From: an uncultured Sutterella sp. | GTDB taxonomy: Bacteria; Pseudomonadota; Gammaproteobacteria; Burkholderiales; Burkholderiaceae_F | Direction: 5' to 3' | DNA length: 5,722 nt | Assembly (NCBI GenBank): GCA_905192805.1 | Contig: CAJJMF010000161.1 | Location: forward strand, 1 to 5,722 | In this document: positions 1 through 5,722 of the stretch, piece after piece | How the letters are laid out: every line of letters begins with the position of its first letter | How positions within the stretch are numbered: the stretch's first letter is position 1 | Position numbers and translations under genes: made by a program | The notes under the pieces: model-generated | Databases searched by the model: none | What the model saw: the letters and a program-made list of their open reading frames with translations, nothing else | Told to the model about the DNA's origin: nothing

Positions 1-162
1 TTTTTTACTAGTTAAAACCACCTTAGGTCGTGCGGTTGGGTCCATCCCGCGCTACGCCACGGTTAATTAAGTAAATTGCAATATCACCAATACGTGATGA
101 GTTAGTAGGTTAACTATACAACAAAATCGCTTGTATATTTAAATCCATTTCAATCTTTTTTG
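1..162. other. AT-rich flank with no supportable gene
   Basis: Positions 61-162 are clearly richer in A and T than the coding region, as expected between genes. Two short open frames touch the left edge. On the plus strand, codons from position 2 end in TAA at 68-70, giving a tail such as TTLGRAVGSIPRYATVN, possibly the end of a convergent gene. On the minus strand an ATG at 45-43 opens MDPTARPKVVLTSKK to the edge, without a recognisable ribosome binding site. Neither is long enough to call. A 5-bp inverted repeat, ATCAC (83-87) and GTGAT (94-98), and the palindrome TTAATTAA (63-70) are present. No convincing -35/-10 pair was found on either strand. Confidence 0.5.
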
Positions 163-198
163 AAAACGGGCGCTCAACCGTTTCGGTCAAACGCCCGT
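163..198 (-). terminator. Probable Rho-independent terminator of the autotransporter gene
   Basis: Read on the minus strand, 198-184 pairs with 180-166 to form a 15-bp stem closed by an AAA loop (183-181). The lower seven pairs are ACGGGCG with CGCCCGU; the upper part contains three G-U wobbles (191-173, 189-175, 188-176). It is followed by UUUU (166-163), the first U being the last stem base. On the plus strand the three wobbles become A-C mismatches and no U tract follows, so the structure suits minus-strand transcription only. It begins 44 bases after the stop codon. The short U tract is the weak point. Confidence 0.75.
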
Positions 199-204
199 GG
201 GTAC

Positions 205-219
205 CGTGTCGTGTCGTGG
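205..219. repeat. Short tandem repeat in the 3' tail, three 5-base units
   Basis: The plus strand reads CGTGT CGTGT CGTGG between the stop codon and the terminator hairpin. Three units of five bases, the last imperfect, are too short to imply a function; it may be ordinary slippage in non-coding sequence. Confidence 0.4.
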
Positions 220-242
220 GGTGCCGTCTGAGGCTATCCGCC

Positions 243-1064
243 CTAGAACGTGTAGCGCACGTTCACTTCAGCCGTGTGGCTTTGGTAGTCCGGTTGATAC
301 TGCAGATGGTACGTGAGGCCCACCGCGAGGGCATTGGTGGCCTGATAGCGTAGTCCCCAGTCAAAGAGCCCCATCAGACGCGAGTCTTCCGCACTTGGGG
401 TCGTAAAGTGCTCGCCCGGGATCCCTTCAAAGGCGGCCCGAATCGGATTTCCTTTGTCGAGCACTTCCGCCCCTAAGGCCACCCGACCTTCGAGCGTGAG
501 GCGCTCCGTTGGGTGACCTTTAAAGCGGTAGCCCACTTGGGCGATCCCCGAGTGACGGGTTTGAGAGAGCACATCGTAATTAAAGCCCCCCGCTCCAGTT
601 TCGTGGTACGCGTCGCTACGCACATAGGTATAGTCAAAGCGCACAAAGGGACTCACCACGTCGCCACGCCAGTTGTAGCCCACGCCCGCGTAGGCCACGT
701 TGGCATCGTAGTCGGCCTTGGCGACTAAGCCCAAATACGGTAAGTGACGCTCGCCCTTAATAAACCCGTGCGCATAGCCCACCTGCCAATCGATGTCTTC
801 ATTCTCCGTCACCGGAAGATCCCCATAGAGGCCCAGTTGAAAGAGTCGGGTATCGGCCGAATGCACCGCTGCAGTGTGGCGACTGGCCACATCCGTATTG
901 CGGTAGCCAAAGAGCATCCCCACGCGGGCCTGATGATCCCGCGTACAGACGTCGTGCCCGACGGTCACACCCGTCGAGCGCGTACGATACCCGGTCGAGC
1001 CGTTCAATGCATCATGCTCGCCCCACGCCCGATCGAGTTGCGCCCAGAGTTGCAGGCCATGCGC
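243..1064 (-). other. Autotransporter beta-barrel domain (residues 1538-1810 plus stop)
   Basis: The 273 residues match the usual length of an autotransporter translocator (about 260-280). Twelve amphipathic strands can be traced by eye, among them GLQLWAQLDRAWGE, RSTGVTVGHDV, ARVGMLFGYRN, LFQLGLYGDLP, IDWQVGYAHGFIKG, VAYAGVGYNWR, SPFVRFDYTYVRSDAY, HSGIAQVGYRFKG, TLEGRVALGAEVLD, LMGLFDWGLRYQA, LAVGLTYHLQYQPDY and AEVNVRYTF. The last strand alternates hydrophobic residues and ends in Phe, the signal recognised by BAM. C1532 lies just before strand 1 and C1577 at the turn between strands 2 and 3, both probably on the periplasmic side. Confidence 0.93.
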
Positions 1065-4000
1065 CGTGACGGTGGGATCGCACGGATCGCGTGGCGCATA
1101 CTGCGCCAAGGCGAGCGCATCGTTCGCGAGCGTTTGGTTTAAGGACCCCGTCATTAAGGGAAGTCCGCGCTCGGCCATCGCGTCGACGAGCGCTTCGTCG
1201 GAGACCGAATAAAAGTGCTGCGCCACGTTCCCCGCGGGGTTATCGCGGAATTCCCGATCGAGCACCTTGGCCATCGGGGCGGCGTTCGCATGATCGTTTT
1301 GACGCACAATACATTCCACCGCCCCCATGCCGGGCGCCCCACAGGTGTTCGTGTGTTCCGCCGACACCACGAGGTGCATGGCGTGCGTCCCGAATTGGGG
1401 CATGGCTGTGCCGTCCGTGTCGTACACCGGCGTAAAGTTAAAGAGCACCGAACTGTCGGAATAGCTCGTAAACGCGCTCCCCGCCGCAAAGGTTCCGTCC
1501 GCCACGATGACGTTGGGCATCACGTTACCCGTACGGGTCGCTTCAAAGTCCGCTTCATACTGACGCAAGTCAATATAGAGGTTCCCACCCGTGATCGCGA
1601 CGTCGCCACTCGCGTGGTAATTGGTGTAGGTGGTGAAGTCGTTGACAAAAATCGTCGTCTTGGGACTTCCTTCGCTCGCCTCTACGTGGAAAGCGCGCAC
1701 ACGGTGGGTTTCAGGGGTGGCGAGGAGTTCGCCGTCGGTGAGCCGCACATCAGCGTTAGGCATATCAACGCCCGTACCTAAGACGAGTTTCCCCCCTTCT
1801 AAGCGCGTTTCACCCGAATGCACATACGTGTAGGCGTTGGTGAAGCGTAACGAGCCCGCCCCACGCTTCACGAGGCTCCCGTTCCCGTCAGTTGCATAGT
1901 CGTACTGGGCATCCTCGGCCAAATCGAGCACTAAGGTGCCTGGCGCTGGAGCCGTCGTGGGTTCACTGAGGCGTGAGCTCGCCGTTACCGCACGCGCACT
2001 TCGCACCCGTGCCAGCGAGGCCGCTTCGGGGGCAGCACCCTCAAGCGCACCCAAGTGGGTCGTTTTACCCACTGCTCCTAACGCTCCTAAGGACGTGACG
2101 CGCAGTGTACCGCTCGTGGCGTACACGTCGCCCGTAAAGGTATTCTCGCCCGTGAGCGTGAGCGTTGTACCGTCTACACCACGGTTTTCGAAGGTCCCTG
2201 TGCCTACGATCGAGCGCGCGAGCGTTTGATCGTGATTAAGCGAATAGCGAAGCGTCCCGTTATTCGTAATCACGCCCGTGCCACCCAAGGTGGCGTCCGA
2301 ATAGTGGCCCACTTCGAGCGTCCCTTGGGTGATCGTCGTCGATCCCGTATAGGTGTTTTGTCCCATCAAAATCGTGGTACCCGTACCGGCTTGGGTAAAC
2401 GACGCCCCGCCCGACATCGCTCGGTTGAGCACAAAGCGCCCTTGGTGAATTTCGTTACCGTCCTCCAACACCGTCGATTGGGTCGTGGGTCCGTCCGAGA
2501 GATTCACCACGAGCTGGGTATTCTCGCCCGTGACGATCGCGCCTTGGCCCCCTAGGGTGGCGGTCGCGGCCGTGGAACTCCCATCGGCTTTCCCTAAAAT
2601 GAGCGTCCCTTCCGTAAGGCGCAGGGCCCCCGAATAGGTGTTGCGTGCCGTGAGTCGCAAGGTCCCACTACCGGCTTTGGTGAAGTGATCCGTACTCGCG
2701 TCCGTGGTGTCAGCAAGATCCGTCCAACCCACGGCGTCATTTTGGGTAACCTCAACGCCCGCTTGGGTCGTGAGCGTCAGCCCCCCGGCGCCAATCGCCG
2801 TTTCGTCCGTCCCCGTCGTCCCTTCGAGCCCCGCAAAGAGCGTGCCCGAACGCGTTACGGTGAGACCTGCCCCATTTTTAAAGTGCAGTTGGACGACTTT
2901 ATCGAGCGCGTCGCCACGCTCGGTGGTGATCTGGGCCGTCGTGAGCGTCGTGCCGTCTAAGGTTAAGCGGTTCGTGCTCGCGCTGAGCGACGCTTCGCTC
3001 CCCACGATGATCGGGTTCGTGACCTGTGTGTCCCCCGCAAGCACAAGGTGGGCAAGGGGCGAGCCTGATGCTGGGGTTTCGAGCGCTTCGACACGCACCG
3101 TTTCCGCCCGCAACGTGTTGCCCGCTGCAAGCGTCAACGTGCCGTTTTGCACCTCCACCGTATTGGGCGTGTACTCGTGTGCGCCCGTGTGGGCACGATC
3201 GTCATTCAACGTGACGGAACCCGCGCCCGTTTTGCGTAACGTCCCCGTGCCGATCACGCGGCGCGTAAAGGTCCGTTCGCCCGAGGATTGAGCCATTTCG
3301 AACACCCCGTTGGCATCCCCTTCGCCCGTATCCACCGCACTCACGGAGTCCCCCAAGGTTCCCTGGTCGGTGAGCTTCACTACCCCACCGCGCAACGCCA
3401 TGCCCCCATGAATCGGAAGCGCCTCATCGACGATCATCGTGCCCGGGCCCGCTTGTAAAAGGTTCACGTTGCCGTTACCGTTTTCGTCAAAAAGCGAGGG
3501 GTCTAAGCGATAGGTGTCGTTAAAATTAAAGCGTAACGTCGCCGAGGCGAGCCCGCTCTCTGCGAGCGTCCCAGACGTTAAAATCCTCGACTCGGGTTCC
3601 ACCACATCGGAATACGCTTGACTGCCGTCGTGCTTACCCAACGCAAGCGTCCCTTCCTTAAGGTCCCACTGATCGCTTTGAGTCTGCGTCGTGAGCCCCA
3701 AGCCTGAGGCCGTTAGTTCAAAGGTCCCCTGACCCATTTTCACCAAGCGTCCCGTCGTCGTGATACGGCCCGACTCGGTGAGCGTGACGGTTTTCCCCTC
3801 GGCAATACTTAAGCGGTTTTCGCCCGCCACTTGCCCATCCGAGACGATGGTATCGCCTTGGGTAACGTCAAACCCATCCATAAAGGTGCCACTTTCGGTT
3901 AATTCGAGGGTGGAGCCGTTTTCCATCAAAAAGTGCGCCTTCGTACGACCTCCCGCGCTCGTATTGGCGCCATGTTGAATTTGCCCGGCAGCAAAAAGCG

Positions 4001-5722
4001 CTTGACGATTGACGACGAGTGTCCCATCGCCCTTCTCGCCAATCACTACCTTGCCCTCACGCAACATACGAAATTCGGCGTTATCTTCGACGGTCACTTT
4101 GGTGGCGATACCGTTATAGAGGCTACCAATCTTTAAGGAGCGGGTATTGTCGAAATGGGTGCTCTCCCCAGAAACGGTTAATTCGCCCGCTTCCACACGG
4201 GTTTCCCCGCGAAAGTCGCGCGTCTGACCGTCAAGAATCCCATCGATTAAGACCTTATCTTTGGTGAGGATCACGAGATCCCCCTCCCCAGTGATTCCGT
4301 TATTAAAGTGAAACACGTCGCTCTCGGTCCCATAGAGCGTATGGTCGGGCGAGAGAATGAGCGTACCGCCATTTTCAATCGTCACGCTCGCACTCCCAAT
4401 CCCAGGCGCTTCCGTATAGGTGATCGGGGTATCCAAAGCCGCTTTAATCGCTAAGCGCGGACTGTTACTCTCGCGGGTGAGCGTAAAGTCGCGATCCTCA
4501 CCCCACTGGGCGTCGGGGTCACGCTCGGCCACTAAGCCGGCGCCCCCGATTTCTAAGGACCCACTCGCGATGACCACTTGCCCCCTAAAGTCCTTATTGG
4601 GGGCCGTGATGATAAAGGTGTTGTCACCCGATTTGGTGAAGGTCCCTGAGCCCGTAAAGCTCGCTCCGCGGTATTGATTCGGCACGAAAACCGTTCCGTC
4701 GGTCTGAATCGTGAGCCCCGCCCCGTCAATCACGAGACGGTCTTGATAGTCTGCCGCATGCGCTTCCCGGCTCGTTTCCATGTAGCGAAAGAGCGTTGCG
4801 TTTTCCGGGTTACTTAAGGTGAAGCTATAGTCTCCCACGCGCGAATCATCTAGGTGCAGCGTCGCATCGTTAAAGGTGAGTGTCGCCACAATGTTTTTGG
4901 TCCCCATGCGGGCATCACTGGGGGTGGTTTTCGTGATTCCTCGCGCGGTGGTAATCGTCAGACTGGCACCGTCGGTGAACGATAAGTCGATCGCTTTGTG
5001 TTTGACGTTGCTATCGTTACCGACGCCCATTTTGATCCCAATCGTCTCCACCGTGCCGCCTTTCACATGAAAGTCGACACGATCGTCAGTCGAAAGCGAT
5101 CTCCCTTGCGAGAGCGCTAACATGTGCGCCACCGAGAGGCGTCCTTCGACCAAGACCGAGGTACTCCCCGTGAGACTCGTGCTGCTGCCTTGGATGGAAA
5201 AGTGCGCATCGTTCGTGGCCCCATCGGGGTTCGTGATCTCGTAGGTCGCGCCCTTTTTAATCACCACGTCCATCCCGTAGAAGGCCGAATTCGTCCACAT
5301 TTGTTTGCGGTACCGCGAGGTAACCGTCGCGCCCGACTCCAGAATCAGTTTGGGTTGAGGATCGTTGACGTTAATATCCACAGGACGCCAGAGGATTTCA
5401 TTCCCGACCAAGTGGGTCCCACTCGCTAGGGTGACGACGTCACCCGCGTCGAGGCGCACTTCGGTATTACTGAGCTCAGCACAGAACTGAAAACACACCG
5501 TCCCATCCGCCTGAAGGACCAGCGAACGGACGTTGGTTGCTAAATCCGGTTTCCCCTTTTGATGAACGGTATAACGAGGAACGTCCAAGTGGGTCGCGTC
5601 AATCGTATAGTCGCGGGCGAAGACGTTCGTTGTGAGACTTGCGAGCGCTAAGGCGCTCAGTAGCAGTGTAGACAAGGGCTTACGAGCGAACTCGGCGACG
5701 CGTTGCGAGGCGTGGGCACGCG
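243..5722 (-). CDS. Large PATR-repeat autotransporter (type Va secretion), 5'-truncated by the window edge
   Basis: This frame encodes at least 1,825 residues and ends in TAG. The protein should cross the inner membrane by Sec, insert its C-terminal barrel in the outer membrane through BAM, and expose its passenger on the cell surface. Domains in order are a signal peptide (cleavage predicted after residue 20), an unassigned beta-rich N-terminal region (21-337), a PATR repeat region (338-1300), a passenger-end segment (about 1340-1440), a helical linker (1460-1529) and a beta-barrel (1538-1810) ending VNVRYTF. The passenger is rich in Gly, Thr, Asn, Ser and Asp and has no visible catalytic motif such as GDSGSP, so an adhesin-like role is inferred. 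A TTG at 5675 could serve as a start, but the frame stays open upstream and the basic n-region of the signal peptide lies there, so the true start is beyond 5722. No partner gene is visible. Family assignment is secure; ligand and function are unknown. Confidence 0.96.
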   Translation of the reverse strand, partial: RAHASQRVAEFARKPLSTLLLSALALASLTTNVFARDYTIDATHLDVPRYTVHQKGKPDLATNVRSLVLQADGTVCFQFCAELSNTEVRLDAGDVVTLASGTHLVGNEILWRPVDINVNDPQPKLILESGATVTSRYRKQMWTNSAFYGMDVVIKKGATYEITNPDGATNDAHFSIQGSSTSLTGSTSVLVEGRLSVAHMLALSQGRSLSTDDRVDFHVKGGTVETIGIKMGVGNDSNVKHKAIDLSFTDGASLTITTARGITKTTPSDARMGTKNIVATLTFNDATLHLDDSRVGDYSFTLSNPENATLFRYMETSREAHAADYQDRLVIDGAGLTIQTDGTVFVPNQYRGASFTGSGTFTKSGDNTFIITAPNKDFRGQVVIASGSLEIGGAGLVAERDPDAQWGEDRDFTLTRESNSPRLAIKAALDTPITYTEAPGIGSASVTIENGGTLILSPDHTLYGTESDVFHFNNGITGEGDLVILTKDKVLIDGILDGQTRDFRGETRVEAGELTVSGESTHFDNTRSLKIGSLYNGIATKVTVEDNAEFRMLREGKVVIGEKGDGTLVVNRQALFAAGQIQHGANTSAGGRTKAHFLMENGSTLELTESGTFMDGFDVTQGDTIVSDGQVAGENRLSIAEGKTVTLTESGRITTTGRLVKMGQGTFELTASGLGLTTQTQSDQWDLKEGTLALGKHDGSQAYSDVVEPESRILTSGTLAESGLASATLRFNFNDTYRLDPSLFDENGNGNVNLLQAGPGTMIVDEALPIHGGMALRGGVVKLTDQGTLGDSVSAVDTGEGDANGVFEMAQSSGERTFTRRVIGTGTLRKTGAGSVTLNDDRAHTGAHEYTPNTVEVQNGTLTLAAGNTLRAETVRVEALETPASGSPLAHLVLAGDTQVTNPIIVGSEASLSASTNRLTLDGTTLTTAQITTERGDALDKVVQLHFKNGAGLTVTRSGTLFAGLEGTTGTDETAIGAGGLTLTTQAGVEVTQNDAVGWTDLADTTDASTDHFTKAGSGTLRLTARNTYSGALRLTEGTLILGKADGSSTAATATLGGQGAIVTGENTQLVVNLSDGPTTQSTVLEDGNEIHQGRFVLNRAMSGGASFTQAGTGTTILMGQNTYTGSTTITQGTLEVGHYSDATLGGTGVITNNGTLRYSLNHDQTLARSIVGTGTFENRGVDGTTLTLTGENTFTGDVYATSGTLRVTSLGALGAVGKTTHLGALEGAAPEAASLARVRSARAVTASSRLSEPTTAPAPGTLVLDLAEDAQYDYATDGNGSLVKRGAGSLRFTNAYTYVHSGETRLEGGKLVLGTGVDMPNADVRLTDGELLATPETHRVRAFHVEASEGSPKTTIFVNDFTTYTNYHASGDVAITGGNLYIDLRQYEADFEATRTGNVMPNVIVADGTFAAGSAFTSYSDSSVLFNFTPVYDTDGTAMPQFGTHAMHLVVSAEHTNTCGAPGMGAVECIVRQNDHANAAPMAKVLDREFRDNPAGNVAQHFYSVSDEALVDAMAERGLPLMTGSLNQTLANDALALAQYAPRDPCDPTVTAHGLQLWAQLDRAWGEHDALNGSTGYRTRSTGVTVGHDVCTRDHQARVGMLFGYRNTDVASRHTAAVHSADTRLFQLGLYGDLPVTENEDIDWQVGYAHGFIKGERHLPYLGLVAKADYDANVAYAGVGYNWRGDVVSPFVRFDYTYVRSDAYHETGAGGFNYDVLSQTRHSGIAQVGYRFKGHPTERLTLEGRVALGAEVLDKGNPIRAAFEGIPGEHFTTPSAEDSRLMGLFDWGLRYQATNALAVGLTYHLQYQPDYQSHTAEVNVRYTF
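1089..1298 (-). other. Alpha-helical linker expected to traverse the barrel pore (residues 1460-1529)
   Basis: Composition changes here from Gly/Thr-rich strands to helix-forming residues, with runs such as NAAPMAKVLDREFRDNP, DEALVDAMAERGLPLMTG and LNQTLANDALALAQYAPR. In classical autotransporters an alpha-helix occupies the barrel lumen after translocation and connects it to the passenger. The position, directly before the first barrel strand, fits that. I see no recognisable autoproteolysis signature, so whether the passenger is released or stays attached cannot be decided. Confidence 0.7.
1356..1658 (-). other. Passenger C-terminal segment preceding the linker (residues 1340-1440)
   Basis: The stretch includes GGNLYIDLRQYEADF, NVIVADGTF, YSDSSVLFNFTPVYD and a final MHLVV. 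From general knowledge of PATR autotransporters, passengers of this type often end with a similar pattern: a strand, a T/S-D-N/S-S-x-L-F-x-F segment, then a last strand just before the linker. It probably completes the beta-helix and may act as the stable core that nucleates passenger folding (an autochaperone-like role), which is inferred and not shown by the sequence. It is followed by a C1445/C1455 Cys pair at the passenger-linker junction. Confidence 0.55.
1776..2687 (-). repeat. C-terminal cluster of near-consensus PATR units (6-9)
   Basis: These are the best-conserved copies: AGSGTLRLTARNTYSG then EGTLILG (unit 6), AGTGTTILMGQNTYTG then QGTLEVG (unit 7), GTTLTLTGENTFTG then SGTLRV (unit 8) and KRGAGSLRFTNAYTYVHSG (unit 9). 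Units 6 and 7 also share what follows them: ATLGGQGAIVTGENTQL after unit 6 and ATLGGTGVITNNGTLRY after unit 7. The copies nearest the barrel would emerge first during secretion and fold first, which may explain why they are better conserved, but that is inference. Confidence 0.85.
1938..2045 (-). other. Ala/Arg/Pro-rich low-complexity insert in the passenger (residues 1211-1246)
   Basis: Between PATR units 8 and 9 the beta-strand pattern stops and is replaced by an Ala/Ser-rich stretch with four Arg (ASLARVRSARAVTASSRLS), ending in a Pro-Ala-rich run (EPTTAPAPG). This composition does not fit a beta-helix coil. It is more likely a helical or flexible loop projecting from the helix, and its exposed basic residues could be a protease-accessible site. 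The reading frame is intact on both sides, so this is not a frameshift. Confidence 0.6.
4665..5615 (-). other. N-terminal passenger region of unknown family (residues 21-337)
   Basis: About 317 residues follow the signal peptide without a clear PATR motif. Short hydrophobic strands alternate with Gly/Asn/Asp turns (KLILESGATVTS, DVVIKKGATYEIT, DLSFTDGASLTITT, VATLTFNDATLHLDD), the pattern of a right-handed beta-helix. A Cys pair, C61 and C65, sits near the N terminus after LQADGTV. The segment around residues 113-130 and 186-245 contains more Lys, Met and Trp than the later repeats. It may be the cap and first coils of the beta-helix, or a separate functional tip, since the N terminus of an autotransporter is usually the part farthest from the membrane. 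I do not recognise a specific fold or ligand-binding motif. Confidence 0.55.
5616..5722 (-). other. Signal peptide coding region, probably the tail of an extended (ESPR-type) signal peptide
   Basis: The hydrophobic core LLLSALALASL (residues 4-14) is followed by TTNVFA and then RDYT. Val-Phe-Ala fits the -3/-1 rule, so cleavage is predicted between residues 20 and 21. Upstream of residue 1 the frame reads RAHASQRVAEFARKP, which supplies the positive charge a Sec n-region needs. The VAEFARKP part resembles the end of the extended signal peptide region of large autotransporters, where an aromatic-rich start is followed by a V-x-E-[LF]-[AT]-[RK] stretch before the core. No ATG, GTG or TTG occurs in frame between 5676 and 5722, so the start codon, its ribosome binding site and the promoter are all outside the window. 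Confidence 0.8.

Larger units (their letters stand above)
1776..4664 (-). repeat. PATR (autotransporter-associated beta strand) repeat region, about nine units
   Basis: The PATR pattern is roughly GxGxLxKxGxGTLxLxGxNTYxGxTxVxxGTLxV. Units seen: 1, residues 338-376 (4664-4548), GSGTFTKSGDNTFII then SGSLEIG; 2, 459-503 (4301-4167), degenerate; 3, 640-681 (3758-3633), RLVKMGQGTFELTASG then EGTLALG; 4, 739-768 (3461-3372), very degenerate, QAGPGTMIV; 5, 805-850 (3263-3126), GTGTLRKTGAGSVTL then NGTLTLA; 6, 997-1028 (2687-2592); 7, 1086-1123 (2420-2307); 8, 1154-1194 (2216-2094); 9, 1263-1300 (1889-1776), GNGSLVKRGAGSLRF then GGKLVLG. Spacing is irregular, so this is a diverged protein-level repeat and not a DNA tandem array. 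In known family members these motifs form beta-helix coils and support passenger secretion. Confidence 0.85.

Noticed and set aside
1..45. Minus-strand ATG at 45-43 as the start of a downstream gene
   Set aside because: Only 15 codons are visible, the preceding bases show no Shine-Dalgarno sequence, and it would lie after a probable terminator without a recognisable promoter.
26..60. GGTTGGGTCC-like segment as a tRNA fragment
   Set aside because: No T-loop consensus, acceptor stem or anticodon arm can be built from the surrounding bases on either strand.
83..98. Inverted repeat ATCAC/GTGAT as an operator
   Set aside because: Five-base arms with a six-base spacer occur often by chance, and no promoter or gene start is nearby.
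586..591. C6 tract (G6 in the coding sense), with others at 1791-1796 and 2781-2786, as phase-variation sites
   Set aside because: Six-base tracts are short for slippage-based switching, and the frame is intact through all three; they also lie deep in the gene and not near the start.
660..668. Second RGD (residues 1670-1672) as an adhesion motif
   Set aside because: It sits in the short turn NWRGDVV between two barrel strands, most likely facing the periplasm and not the cell exterior.
1154..1489. Minus-strand frame of 111 codons overlapping the autotransporter
   Set aside because: It overlaps the long frame in another phase; the Arg/Thr/Cys-rich translation has no family features, while the long frame has a continuous domain architecture there.
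2704..3291. Plus-strand open frame of 195 codons, and similar ones at 1215-1781 and 744-1142
   Set aside because: They lie entirely inside the autotransporter on the opposite strand. Their Val/Arg/Ser/Pro-heavy translations are what the reverse complement of Thr/Gly/Leu-rich codons gives, with no recognisable domain.

Overview
The window is almost entirely one gene. A single reading frame on the minus strand, open from the right edge of the window (5722) to a TAG at 243-245, encodes a very large type Va autotransporter. From the N terminus it reads: a Sec signal peptide, a passenger of about 1,440 residues predicted to be beta-helical and carrying repeated 'autotransporter-associated beta strand' (PATR) motifs, an alpha-helical linker, and a C-terminal 12-stranded outer-membrane beta-barrel ending in Phe. 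The organism must therefore be Gram-negative. The GC-rich coding sequence, the PATR-rich passenger and what looks like the tail of an extended signal peptide would suit a gut betaproteobacterium of the Sutterella/Parasutterella kind, but that is inference from style, not a match I could verify.

Layout, in the direction of transcription (high to low coordinates). Positions 5722-5616 encode the signal peptide, whose start codon lies beyond the window edge. Positions 5615-4665 encode an N-terminal passenger region that I cannot assign to a family. Positions 4664-1776 encode the repeat region: about nine PATR-like units, mostly degenerate in the first half and close to consensus in the second, with a recurring 23-residue companion module. 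Positions 1775-1299 hold the end of the passenger, including a segment typical of the C-terminal end of PATR passengers. Positions 1298-1089 encode the helical segment that should thread the barrel, and 1064-246 the barrel. After the stop there is a 44-base tail and a strong strand-specific hairpin followed by four U residues (198-163), a probable Rho-independent terminator. Positions 1-162 are AT-rich and hold no gene I can support.

The protein should be exported by Sec, have its barrel inserted by the BAM complex, and display the passenger on the cell surface. I see no protease, lipase or other catalytic signature, so an adhesin, autoaggregation or biofilm-type surface fibre is the most reasonable class, without a known ligand. 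Residue numbers below count the TTG codon at 5675-5673 as residue 1; this is a convenient origin and not the proposed start.
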